In this document: positions 33,619 to 41,849 of the stretch, piece by piece
Layout: every line of letters begins with the position of its first letter
Position numbering within the stretch: position 1 is the stretch's first letter
Assembly: GCF_034427455.1 (NCBI RefSeq)
Contig: NZ_JAXQNN010000007.1
Span: 1 to 64,000, forward strand
DNA: 64,000 nucleotides
DNA from: Jeotgalibacillus haloalkalitolerans
GTDB lineage: Bacteria > Bacillota > Bacilli > Bacillales > Jeotgalibacillaceae
Direction of reading: 5' to 3'
Made by a program: the position numbers and the translations under genes
Notes under the pieces: generated by a model
The model's input: the letters and a program-made list of their open reading frames with translations, nothing else
Told to the model about the DNA's origin: nothing
Database searches by the model: none

Positions 33619-33646
33619 TTGAAAAAAGACGGTACTATGTTATAAT
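33619..33646 (+). promoter_or_regulatory. ssrA promoter
   Basis: TTGAAA (33619-33624) and TATAAT (33641-33646), spacer 16 nt. The precursor leader (33655-33734) holds two small hairpins (CCGGA...TCCGG and CAGGC...GCCTG) before the mature 5' end. Confidence 0.7.
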
Positions 33647-33734
33647 TGATTATGCCGTTAACAGCGGCAGGACAACCGGATTGATTTCCGGATCCCGTAC
33701 TGAACCAGGCTAACGCCTGATTCATCCTTATCAT

Positions 33735-34092
33735 GGGGACGTTACGGATTCGACAGGAATGGTTCGAGCTTGAGTTGCGAGTCGGAGGGATCGTCTCCGT
33801 CATCAACGTCAACAAAAATAGTTAACAACAAACAAGATTACGCTCTAGCTGCCTAATAAGCACTTGAGGCCTCACTTGTCTATCGCCCATGTAGACCTGC
33901 CTGAGGTTCACTTATAGTGGGATACGCAGTCTGCTGCCACCTGAAGCAGCCTGAAGAGACTAATCAGGATAGCCGTTCGGACGCCTGTCAGTTGGCATAA
34001 GTTACGGTGAAATGCGAATAGGCTGACTACGCTCGTAGAAGCTTAAGTATTGAAGTTTCTGGACGTGGGTTCGACTCCCACCGTCTCCACCA
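33735..34092 (+). ncRNA. ssrA: tmRNA (10Sa RNA)
   Basis: Dual tRNA-mRNA for trans-translation. The 5' end GGGGACGTTACGGATTCGAC and the 3' end with TGGGTTCGACTCCCACC T arm and GTCTCCACCA pair to form the tRNA-like domain. The tag reading frame ends with ...YALAA followed by TAA TAA at about 33870. Length 358 nt. The last 104 nt are part of the attachment-site repeat of the genomic island, so the integration left a complete tmRNA at the left junction. Confidence 0.97.
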
Positions 34093-34095
34093 AAT
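33989..34095 (+). repeat. Left attachment-site repeat of the ssrA island
   Basis: 107-bp direct repeat with 48843-48949; one mismatch (C at 34015, T at 48869). It covers the 3' portion of ssrA, including the T arm and CCA end plus AAT. Integration of tyrosine-recombinase elements in the 3' end of ssrA is a known pattern. Confidence 0.95.
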
Positions 34096-34135
34096 TAAAA
34101 CGGTGGAAATACTGATATATATAGGTTTATAAGCA

Positions 34136-34186
34136 ACAGGGATATTGAACGGGAGATGAACTCTCCTGTGATATCCCTGTTTTTTT
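34136..34186 (+). terminator. Element-borne terminator for ssrA
   Basis: ACAGGGATAT and ATATCCCTGT outer arms with an inner AGGAG-type stem (GGGAGA / TCTCC), then a T7 run. It lies just inside the island and replaces the original ssrA terminator, which now sits at the far end (48941-48968). Confidence 0.88.
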
Positions 34187-34240
34187 ATGTGGGTTGCGAA
34201 CTCTGGTTCAACTCCTTAAATAAATTTAAGGAGCGGTTTT

Positions 34241-35217
34241 ATGGAAAGAAATAGAAAACACGGTGTTTTTGCAGTGAAAGAGAAATCTACAGACCTACTT
34301 TTAACCATTAACGAAAGTGCTAAATCCACAGATCAGCTAATTGATGAAGCTCTTAAAGCTATCTATAAACAAATGAAAGTAGAGGGCATTAGGGACAGAA
34401 CTATTCAAACTTATGAATATGCATTTCAACAAATGGTTAAATTCTCTAAAATCAAGTATACAAAAGAACTTAACCAAAATGTTATTTACGATTATCTTGG
34501 CAGTATAGAAGTCTCACCTCAAACAAAACTAATAAGGTTAAAGTCAATTAAAGCTCTTCTAAGCAGGTTCTTCAACAATGGCTTTTTAAAAGAACGTTTT
34601 TGGAGCGGGATTAAGATAAAAATCGACAAAGAATTTAAGAAGGGAGCTGACATAAGCGATATAGAGAAACTTTTATCATTAATTGATAAGTCATCTTTTA
34701 TAGGCTTTCGAGATAGTGTAGCGATATTAACATTGTTAAAAACAGGTATTAGAATAAAAACATTAGGTCTTTTAGAAGCTAAGCATATTGATTATAAAAA
34801 TAAATGCTTACTATTAGATGGATCTATCTTAAAAAGCCATAATCAATTAAAATTACCAATTGATGATCAATTATTAGACATGTTAAGAGCTTTGATTGAT
34901 GTTAGCTCCGGAATTAAAGGTTATTACGATATTGAACATTCGTTTGTCTTTATAACTCAAAATGGTTTGCCTATTTCAAAACCAAATCCTCTAATTGCGC
35001 GATTTCAAAACAGTTGAACAAGTATTCAAAGAAATATAAATTGAAAAATATAAATGCTCATGCCATCAGAAGAGCATATGCTAAAAATTTGTTAAGTAAA
35101 GGAGCAAGTGTTGCCTTAATTAGTAAAGCTTTGGGACATTCAGATTTATCAGTTACAACACAATATCTTGATTTGAGTGTGGAGGAAGTGGTTACTAATC
35201 TGAGAGCATACATTTAA
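34241..35217 (+). pseudogene. Tyrosine recombinase/integrase, split by a -1 frameshift
   Basis: Site-specific recombinase expected to drive integration into ssrA. Frame 1 (34241-35017) has the SAM-like core-binding domain (about 45-130) and the first part of the catalytic domain with LLKTGIRIKTLGLLEAKHID (catalytic Arg) and ILKSHNQLKLPI (Lys). Frame 2 (to 35217) has HAIRRAYA (HxxR), LGHSDLSVTTQYLDL (GH and the Tyr nucleophile). The frame is lost around 35006-35012 in an A-run, where one additional A would restore a protein of about 325 aa. It could be a real mutation, a slippage-controlled frameshift or a sequencing error. Confidence 0.88.
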
Positions 35218-35230
35218 TAAATTTATCTAC

Positions 35231-35270
35231 AAACACGCTCAAGGCAAAACCTTTGGCGTGTTTTCTTTTC
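35231..35270 (+). terminator. Terminator after the integrase
   Basis: AAACACGC and GCGTGTTT arms with an inner AAGG/CCTT pair, followed by TTCTTTTC. Confidence 0.8.
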
Positions 35271-35540
35271 AGTGAAATATTATCAATTAATCACGGTAAA
35301 TTACATCACCAGACAATGTATTTTTGTATCTGAGCAGTAATGTTGTGACAGAGGTGTATTAGTATTAAATCTAATTAAAACGCTGAGCTTGTAAATCCGT
35401 GTTTATTTTATTGAAAAGGAAGTAAAGTGCATTTCTTTTCATTAGTGGTCGAGTTTTTTGAGCGATCAATTGTTTTATAAGTTAATTATATTTCAAAATC
35501 ATAAATTCTTAAAAAAGTCAACTATATTTTAATCAAAAAA
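35271..35540. other. AT-rich non-coding stretch in the island
   Basis: About 270 nt between the integrase terminator and the next promoter. I see no open frame with a ribosome-binding site, no clear repeat and no strong hairpin. Confidence 0.5.
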
Positions 35541-35552
35541 GGAGAAAAATGC

Positions 35553-35562
35553 TATAATAGTA
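35553..35562 (+). promoter_or_regulatory. Extended -10 promoter in the island
   Basis: TGCTATAAT (TG-N-TATAAT) at about 35550-35559 precedes the small interrupted frame and the 357-aa gene. No good -35 box is apparent, which an extended -10 tolerates. Confidence 0.5.
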
Positions 35563-35608
35563 ATGTAAGACTTTAACAAAAAGATTATTGAAAGGAGGAC
35601 TTATTTAG

Positions 35609-35800
35609 GTGAAAGTATCGGTGTTTTATAATTTAACTGTGTTCATATATTGAGTTGAGTTATGTCCCGTTCAATATCAACATTTATTCAGCAACAATGA
35701 AGAAATTCACACAGTTTATATTGATGAAGTTTTACAAGAATCACTGAAAGAATATAAAATAAATCCTATTAAACATAGGGATAAGGAGAATACATATTGA
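35609..35800 (+). pseudogene. Small 63-codon reading frame interrupted by an in-frame TGA
   Basis: GTG at 35609 has an excellent AAAGGAGGA site 9 nt upstream. The frame runs 64 codons to a TGA at 35798-35800 but meets a TGA at codon 15 (35651-35653). The residues after the stop (for example HTVYIDEVLQESLKEYK) look protein-like. The end overlaps the TTG start of the 357-aa gene (TTGA). Either a nonsense mutant small regulator or a 14-aa leader peptide. Unrecognised family. Confidence 0.5.
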
Positions 35801-36870
35801 ATCAATCAATTACAATGGAAACAGTTAATGAAAAATTAGAAGTTGGACAAGAGGTTAAGAATTATAAAGTGCTTTGTGATCTGCTAGAAGTCGAGAAGAA
35901 AAAATGTAAAAAGTCTAGAGATTATCACCTTTTGGAGATTAACAGATATGCAAATGTGGAGAAAATAAAAGGTACACAGAGGTTTATAGTTAATAAAATA
36001 TTTGATGAAGTTCAGCCTAAAGTTGATAAAAGAAAATCAGATAATCCAGATAACAAGAGAAACGGTAGATTTGATTATGAATTAACAGAAATTCTTCTTC
36101 TTGATTTGTTCGCCTCTTCTTATAACGAGGTGAGTTATTATACAGTTGGCAAATTGTTAGAGGGAATACACGCTGTAAATGGAAATTACTCGATAAGTAG
36201 ACATAATCAGAAAGCACTGGCAAAAATAACAGAAGTAAAATTGAAAATCATCAATGAGTTTTTCGCAAAAACTCACAATTCTCTAAAGAACTTTATTGAA
36301 CGTGGATTAGCCAACTTAGAGAAAAGATTTTTAATTACAACAGAGAAAGTTTTCATGGTTAAACAATTAGGAGACTTTTCAGCTAGACCAGCTACAAGAA
36401 AAGAAAGTCAATATTTGATGAAAGTTCACCGTCAAGTATTAATTGGGTTGGGGTTTACTAAAGAAAGTCAGATATATGCTTCAGGTTTTGATAAAAAGTT
36501 TTATTTTGAAGTTGAAAAGAAACTAAAAGAAGATGAGTCAAATAAAATTGTTGAATGTTATAAAGCCTTTAGAATAGTGTTGAATTATGATGAAATAAAA
36601 AATGTATGCAATGAAATCGAAGATTTAATTTTGAATAATGACGAAAGAATTACTAAACACATTGAAATGTCAGAAAGCATAGAGAAAAGAATTTCAGAAT
36701 CTGCTTTCAGTAGGCATAAAAAAGCAAAAACTGAATATGGCTTCAGTGTTGATAAAGATAGAATAGAATATATAAGAGTACAAGATGAATACTTAGAGGG
36801 ATTCGATAAAATCAAAGGAATTGTGATTAGTCCGTTTCCAGATGACATAAAAGTAAAAATGAAAAAATGA
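35797..36870 (+). CDS. Uncharacterised 357-aa island protein
   Basis: I do not recognise the family. Soluble, Lys/Glu-rich, no signal peptide or membrane segments. Residues 20-70 (YKVLCDLLEVEKKKCKKSRDYHL then EINRYANVEKIKGTQRFIVNKIFDE) resemble N-terminal segments of regulatory or replication-associated proteins of bacilli mobile elements, with a stretch suggestive of a helix-turn-helix. The TTG start at 35797 has AAGGAG 8 nt upstream; ATG at 35815 is the alternative. Single long frame, followed by an AT-rich dyad. Confidence 0.7.
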   Translation: MNQSITMETVNEKLEVGQEVKNYKVLCDLLEVEKKKCKKSRDYHLLEINRYANVEKIKGTQRFIVNKIFDEVQPKVDKRKSDNPDNKRNGRFDYELTEILLLDLFASSYNEVSYYTVGKLLEGIHAVNGNYSISRHNQKALAKITEVKLKIINEFFAKTHNSLKNFIERGLANLEKRFLITTEKVFMVKQLGDFSARPATRKESQYLMKVHRQVLIGLGFTKESQIYASGFDKKFYFEVEKKLKEDESNKIVECYKAFRIVLNYDEIKNVCNEIEDLILNNDERITKHIEMSESIEKRISESAFSRHKKAKTEYGFSVDKDRIEYIRVQDEYLEGFDKIKGIVISPFPDDIKVKMKK

Positions 36871-36926
36871 TACTATAAAAAGTGATAAAAAATATAATCT
36901 TATATTATACTTTATAAAGTATCATT
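36868..36926. repeat. AT-rich dyad after the 357-aa gene
   Basis: ATGATACTATAAA and TTTATAAAGTATCAT are complementary apart from a two-base bulge, with a second inverted pair inside (AATATAA / TTATATT). It starts at the stop codon of the gene. It may end transcription or be an operator or origin-like site. Confidence 0.6.
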
Positions 36927-36954
36927 TTCTAAATACATAACTATGAACATTAAT

Positions 36955-37125
36955 TGCTGAAGGCGGTTTTTGTCCCTGAACCTATTAGTTAATGGGGTGA
37001 GAGCTTGCTCTCAACCGACAACTGAAAAGGGTGATTTTCCCTTTTTAGGCAGCAGGCTCTTGACCTTGCCTTTCAGCATTTACACATAATAAAAGAAAGT
37101 CACTGATTAGTTTCAGTGGCTTTTT
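36955..37125 (+). ncRNA. Candidate structured non-coding RNA
   Basis: A closing stem TGCTGAAGGC (36955-36964) / GCCTTTCAGCA (37068-37078) encloses at least two perfect hairpins: TGAGAG-CTTG-CTCTCA around 36998-37013 and AAAAGGG-loop-CCCTTTT at 37025-37045. A terminator (37093-37126) follows. The GC content is higher than in the neighbouring genes and no ribosome-binding site or open frame fits. I do not recognise the fold. It could be a stand-alone RNA, a cis leader of the secreted protein gene, or a single-strand origin. Confidence 0.6.
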
Positions 37126-37126
37126 C
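37093..37126 (+). terminator. Terminator after the candidate RNA
   Basis: AGTCACTGA - TTAGTT - TCAGTGGCT hairpin (one G-T pair) plus TTTTTCT, 18 nt before the ribosome-binding site of the secreted protein gene. Confidence 0.8.
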
Positions 37127-37158
37127 TAATTCAAATCAAAAATTTGGAGGTTGTTTAT

Positions 37159-37947
37159 TTGAAAAAACTACTTGTTACTCTTTTGTGCGTAAACTTGATG
37201 TTCATTGGATTTTCATCTTCTACATCAGCTTCGAAGAAAAATGAAGTTAGTCCCGCCAACCACATTTTAGTTAATGATAATGAGAATACTCCTTCCAACA
37301 TGAAGTGGATTGAACAAACAGACGAATTTTTGAAGTACACATATACATTGGATGGAGTTAATTACTTAATTGAAGAAACATTTCATGATGATAATTCAGT
37401 AACTTCTAAGGTTTATAAAGAAGATGAAATTACTGGAGAATACGAAGTAGTTGATACTTTAAAATCATCTTTCGATGAAAGTAAAGAAGTAATAGTTCAA
37501 GAGAATCAAGAGGGGATAATTTCAGAGTTAGAAGTTAATTCTGAAGAAGTAGAAACTATTTACAATCCTATTGATGCATTATCAGTCTCAAACAGTGATA
37601 ATTTCACTACACAAGCTGATCAGGATTTTGTATATTCTAGTACATCATATGGAAGTAACAAACCTGCACAATGGCTAGTAGGAGTAATAGCTATTACTAT
37701 ATCTACTATTTTGAAGAGAAAAGTAGATCAATGGGTTACAAGGGTAGCTGGACTGACTTATGCTTTCTGGAGTGAGAGAGTTTATTACAAATATGTAACT
37801 TATAAAAAGAATTACGGACAAATTACACAAGTTACTAGGACTTTCCGATATGTTTACTCAGACAGTGCAAGAACAAATCCAATTGCAAACACTGTACACG
37901 ATTCCAGCAGAACAGGTATTACATTCGTATCTCAACGTATATACTAA
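37159..37947 (+). CDS. Secreted protein of unknown function (262 aa)
   Basis: The N-terminus MKKLLVTLLCVNLMFIGFSS plus TSAS is a Sec signal peptide (probable cleavage after SAS near 28). The mature N-terminal part is acidic with repeated strand-like segments; the C-terminal third is quite different: a hydrophobic stretch WLVGVIAITISTIL (near 170-185) followed by a basic, Tyr-rich tail (VYYKYVTYKKNYGQI). This two-part design resembles processed exported peptides or bacteriocin-like precursors, but that is inference. TTG start at 37159 has GGAGG at 37145-37149. No homolog recognised. Confidence 0.75.
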   Translation: MKKLLVTLLCVNLMFIGFSSSTSASKKNEVSPANHILVNDNENTPSNMKWIEQTDEFLKYTYTLDGVNYLIEETFHDDNSVTSKVYKEDEITGEYEVVDTLKSSFDESKEVIVQENQEGIISELEVNSEEVETIYNPIDALSVSNSDNFTTQADQDFVYSSTSYGSNKPAQWLVGVIAITISTILKRKVDQWVTRVAGLTYAFWSERVYYKYVTYKKNYGQITQVTRTFRYVYSDSARTNPIANTVHDSSRTGITFVSQRIY

Positions 37948-37974
37948 TGAAATAAAAGTCCACTCAAATAAGAC

Positions 37975-38016
37975 ATACGCCTTAAGAATGTTAAATTTAA
38001 CATTCTTAAGGCGTAT
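37975..38016. terminator. Bidirectional terminator, perfect 42-bp palindrome
   Basis: Two 21-nt arms starting ATACGCCTTAAGAATG meet with no loop and are perfectly complementary. A T-rich stretch follows on the plus side. It separates the secreted protein gene from the convergent small membrane protein gene. Confidence 0.85.
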
Positions 38017-38026
38017 TTAATTTTAT

Positions 38027-38248
38027 TTAAATTATGTAATTCGCAAAAATGATCCATAAAATTAGTGATATAACTGAAAGTACTGACCACAATATAAATT
38101 TATTTTTTTGAGATCTATGAGTGAAGGCTAAGGATAATGACCATAAGAAAAGTGAAAACCAAAATAAATGCAACCAAATTCCGCCAAATGTTATTGCTAA
38201 TATTGCGAATATGATGTTTAGAAAAGAAAATATAGTACTAATTTTCAT
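38027..38248 (-). CDS. Small membrane protein (73 aa)
   Basis: Three hydrophobic segments (about 5-22, 25-42 and 52-71) with a short basic loop THRSQKNK between the second and third. GGAGGGG precedes the ATG at 38248. No family recognised. It faces the secreted protein gene across a terminator; an immunity-type role for an exported peptide is conceivable but not shown. Confidence 0.65.
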   Translation of the reverse strand: MKISTIFSFLNIIFAILAITFGGIWLHLFWFSLFLWSLSLAFTHRSQKNKFILWSVLSVISLILWIIFANYII

Positions 38249-38339
38249 AATATCCCCTCCAATCCAATTTCATTGAAAACAAAATCATCTTATCCTATTG
38301 TTTGATTTTACCATGAAATAACACCTGTTGAATATTAAA

Positions 38340-40133
38340 TTAATTTAATCTAGATTCAAGAATCTCTTTAGCTCTCCAAATTGGCAAGTTTTTCAAATTT
38401 TTCTGATCATCCAATGTTAATTTGCTAAAATGGTATCCAGCCTCTATTTTGTTATCCAATAAAACGTTTATACAGTATAAAAGAATATGTTGGTCTGTAG
38501 CAGCTTGGATCTTCATTTGAATTAACTGGTCAATTAAAGAATCACTTAATTCATATTGGTTTATTCGCCATTCAATTTGAATCAAATTCAATCCCACAAC
38601 CTGTTTCATGGAAGGCTCTTTAACTTCATCGTATTTCTTGTAAATGTACTCAGCCAAGGCTAAGTGATCTTTGTTTTTACTTATATCATAAGCTTTAATA
38701 CACTGAAGGCAAAAATCGTTTGCTAATTCAATTCGGTCATTGGCTTCTCCTGAATCTATCGCGCTATATATTTGATCTAGATCAATGTTAATTGATTTTG
38801 TGAGCGCTTTTGCATCAAGCAAGTAATAGTTACACATTTCTACTCTTTCAGTACGTTTCTCATTTGATACAAGGATCTTAATGTCAGAGAATTCTTCAGA
38901 AAAGGGGTCAATTAAGTATGTCTCTTTTTCACTCTGCCCATTTAAAACAAAAAATAAGTAACCTTTATTTGCAAGCGTATGCAGTACATAGCCATTATTT
39001 TTATTGGTTTCAAAGCCGACACAGGAGCCCTCAGTAATATTCTTAACGATTACTGCAAGTTCACTTAGAATAGCATGATAATCATCGTGAAATTTAATTT
39101 CATCTGAAATTCCTTTTTCAGCAAAAATGGATTGAGCAGCTGTTAGGATTTGCTCCTCTTTTGTTATCTGCTCAAGTGCTTCATCTTTATCTGTTACATT
39201 ATCAATTTTAATTAAAACACTTGTGAGCATTAGCTCATGCCCATTTAAAAGATCCTTTACTAACGATAAGAGCATCAAATTTAGTTTAATTGAATGGAAG
39301 TTTTTAATTTCTACGTGATATTTATTTCCTTTATAGACTTCGATAAATAAAACATCTTCGATAGAAATATTAATAGCTCCGTTGGCCAGCCGCTCTTCTT
39401 CAATATAAAAATGATATTCATGATCGTTGATCTTAAGTAACCTTTTTGAGCCATACTTAAAGCTTGCCGGTTGAGAAGTAATGATGGGGACAGGAAATTT
39501 TTCTTTCGTTACCCCATAAATCGTGAAATTATGTTCAAATACTTCTTCAGGCTGCTTTGAGTGTGGTAACAGTGTGGTGGTTACCGCCTCATAGTATTCA
39601 AACGTAAAATCTCTTTTTAAAGCTTCATTTTTAACAGTGACTGTGGGTTGCTTTTCTCTTTCGTCGACAAATGTTCTACATACTCTTTCAATAGTAGACC
39701 CTTCCAGTGTAAAAAAGGTAACTGAACGACTTTGTTGTGAACCATAATTGTCTATAAGTTGTTTTAATTCTTGAGAGAAAAATTGACGATAATAAATCCG
39801 TGTATCATAATCATCCGCTTCTTCATTAACAAGCATCTCAACTACAAAATAGACAACACCCTGGGCAGCATAATAATTTTTGATGTCGTCCATCCGGATG
39901 GGATATGTACGAGTGCTGCCAGAGAAGGTATCAACAGTAATACCTTTAACCTGAACAGGTACTTTTGAGATTAAATCTTTTACTGTTTGGGCCGGGCTGC
40001 TGTACAGTTCAATTTCCCCATCAAAGGAAACAGTTTTATCACCTGAAAGGACGTTTGCTTTTACCCGGGACTTGGGCTTTCTGCAGGCTTTTGTAATCGC
40101 ATCAACTGCAATATCTTCTGTTTGTGGATCCAA
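38340..40133 (-). CDS. 597-aa protein of unknown function, possible DUF4365-type N-terminus, RES partner
   Basis: Cytoplasmic. Residues 10-70 include VSFDGEIELYSSP and VPVQVKGITVDTF, which resemble the D/E-x-E...QVKG core of DUF4365/PD-(D/E)XK-like domains. The rest alternates strand and helix; the C-terminal 150 residues are helical and TPR-like (LADFCLQCIKAYDIS... LAEYIYKKYDEV). The TTG start at 40133 has AGGGGG 7 nt upstream and lies only 11 nt after the frame-corrected RES stop, so the two form an operon. Nuclease assignment is tentative; no complete catalytic motif was verified. Confidence 0.7.
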   Translation of the reverse strand: MDPQTEDIAVDAITKACRKPKSRVKANVLSGDKTVSFDGEIELYSSPAQTVKDLISKVPVQVKGITVDTFSGSTRTYPIRMDDIKNYYAAQGVVYFVVEMLVNEEADDYDTRIYYRQFFSQELKQLIDNYGSQQSRSVTFFTLEGSTIERVCRTFVDEREKQPTVTVKNEALKRDFTFEYYEAVTTTLLPHSKQPEEVFEHNFTIYGVTKEKFPVPIITSQPASFKYGSKRLLKINDHEYHFYIEEERLANGAINISIEDVLFIEVYKGNKYHVEIKNFHSIKLNLMLLSLVKDLLNGHELMLTSVLIKIDNVTDKDEALEQITKEEQILTAAQSIFAEKGISDEIKFHDDYHAILSELAVIVKNITEGSCVGFETNKNNGYVLHTLANKGYLFFVLNGQSEKETYLIDPFSEEFSDIKILVSNEKRTERVEMCNYYLLDAKALTKSINIDLDQIYSAIDSGEANDRIELANDFCLQCIKAYDISKNKDHLALAEYIYKKYDEVKEPSMKQVVGLNLIQIEWRINQYELSDSLIDQLIQMKIQAATDQHILLYCINVLLDNKIEAGYHFSKLTLDDQKNLKNLPIWRAKEILESRLN

Positions 40134-40144
40134 TATAATACCCC

Positions 40145-41178
40145 CTATGAAAATTTATGTTCAGATCGATTCAATAATTTGAACCATTCAAGTGTTGGAT
40201 TAAAAAGGACATAGTTGTTTACTTTAGAATCTTTTGTACTCTTATATTTAATCCCATCAAATCCATGGTATTTTGCGCAAAAAGCAATAAAGTTAGCAAC
40301 AAGTATTCTTTCTTTTGATTTGATGTTACAGGATGTTGGGTGTATTGATAAATTGGTGCCTCTAGGATACTTGTTAAATCTAATAAATTCACTTCCTTGA
40401 TTAACTTCAATTGTAATGAACCGAACCCGTAATCAGGTTTATTTGAATTGCGTACTTCTTTTATTGCAACCTCCAAAGATTCACTTAAATATAAATGATT
40501 ATGGCCCATAAAATTAAATCTTCCGTTACCAGGCACACCATAGGGGGCTATAAATAATTCTTCAAAGAGAAATGGTGGTTCATTATCCGTTTCTTTTGGT
40601 CTTGCTCTATACACTGTCAAACCCTTTATTGTTGTAGAATTTTCAGTACTTAGCCATTCGAAAATCTCTTTGCCGACTTCATGAAACATACCCAACATTG
40701 GATAGCGATTCAGATATGTATAAAATTCAGCCATTCTATCAATAGTCATATTCTCTATTTTTTCAGAAATATTACCTGCAATTTCAACTTCATCTTCATC
40801 TATAATTACTTCTCCAGTAGGGTCACTCCACGCTTTGTATAATTGGTCACCTTGTTCTTGATAACCAGGTTGCCAGTCGATCGATGAATTAAACTTTTCA
40901 AAAACATGAGAAAAATCTGGCACAGTTCTTAATGAACTTACAATATTATCTATTGCAGGCGCAACATTTTTTGTCGTTATGCTTGTATCAGGCAGGAAAC
41001 GTGTCATGCCTTGAACATTATCAGCAATTACTTTTAGGTACGCTCTATTTGGTTGGTCCATATAAGGTTGAACAGTTATTGCCGGAAAATTCAAATTTTG
41101 TACTATCGTTTTTATTTGATTATCCTGTTCAGCCTGGCGTTTGATAAATTCAGGTATAACTTTAGGTTTATCGGACAC
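40145..41178 (-). pseudogene. RES-domain protein (NAD+-degrading toxin family), frameshifted near the C-terminus
   Basis: RES domains are ADP-ribosyl-type folds; several are NAD+ phosphorylase toxins. Residues 190-250 show TVYRARPKE (Arg), NGRFNFMGHNHLYLSES (Tyr) and AIKEVR (Glu), all three key residues. The open frame ends at 40219 in non-RES sequence, whereas the -1 frame continues with ILVANFIAFCAKYHGFDGIKY and ends VLFNP...HKFS at 40145, the expected RES C-terminus. The shift is in the A-rich tract near 40313-40325. GTG start at 41178. The N-terminal 170 aa are unassigned. Normal RES toxins pair with Xre antitoxins; none is adjacent here. Confidence 0.82.
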
Positions 41179-41211
41179 AAAATCCCTCTTTTCTTCTATT
41201 ATATATACTCT

Positions 41212-41415
41212 CCTAATATATCACTCTTCCATTGATGGATGGCATGCTGCTCACGTTCAAAAATCTTCTCCAGGTAGATAGATCATCGTCGTTTCCAACT
41301 TCTCGTGCCCAAGTGATCGAATTATCACATAATTGTCATTTCCCTCTATTCGTGAAATGATCTTTAAGGGATGTCTCTGAAGGTATGAGGACCAATCGTG
41401 TTCTTCCGCTGCTTC
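41212..41415 (-). pseudogene. Relic of a second tyrosine recombinase (C-terminal part)
   Basis: On the minus strand three frames together read TIGPHTFRDIP (HxxR), RIEGNDNYVIIRSLGHEKLETTMIYL (LGH...Y) and LEKIFEREQHAIHQWKSDILG. These are the catalytic C-terminal motifs of a phage-type integrase broken by at least two frameshifts. The N-terminal part is gone. Evidence that an earlier element decayed at this spot. Confidence 0.75.
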
Positions 41416-41429
41416 ACAAAGGACAAGTC

Positions 41430-41583
41430 TGTGGCGCTGATCTTAGAGTCAATAAATGAGAATAAGGAAATAGAAGTTGCTGCTACTTTATATGGTGATA
41501 AGTAAAAAATAAATAGTGGTGATGAAATCGAAACTGATTCTACTGAATATGTAATTAATGTTGCAGTTACAATTTATCAATAG
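41430..41583 (+). pseudogene. Fragment of an unidentified gene
   Basis: Reads as SLILESINENKEIEVAATLYGDK, a stop, then KINSGDEIETDSTEYVINVAV ending TIYQ before TAG. Protein-like composition but interrupted; no start seen. It occupies the same position relative to the next small frame as the fragment at 44245. Confidence 0.35.
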
Positions 41584-41641
41584 TCCTGATCCAAACTACT
41601 ATAACAATTGTGACTAACCGCCTTTTTAAGAAGGAACTGAA

Positions 41642-41840
41642 ATGACAAGCTTACAACAACTACTGTTAGAAATTACAGTTAAAATATGTCATGCGATGAT
41701 TTGTCAGTATTGCTCACTGATAACGGACTGCAAGTCTATATTAAATATTATCCTTACTCTTAGAATAATTATAGATTAACACTGTATTATTGCTCAAGGT
41801 GTAGAAATGGTAGTACTTCCTCTATAAACAGGTATAAATA
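41642..41840 (+). pseudogene. Decayed small gene, copy 1 of a diverged pair
   Basis: ATG at 41642 with AAGGAA upstream begins MTSLQQLLLEITVKI and later, in other frames, DLSVLLTDNGLQ and NP/YSNN-type fragments. The same order of fragments is seen at 44395. Both copies carry frameshifts and stops. A phage-type small protein is suspected, but I cannot name the family with certainty. Confidence 0.5.
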
Positions 41841-41849
41841 AAAATATGA

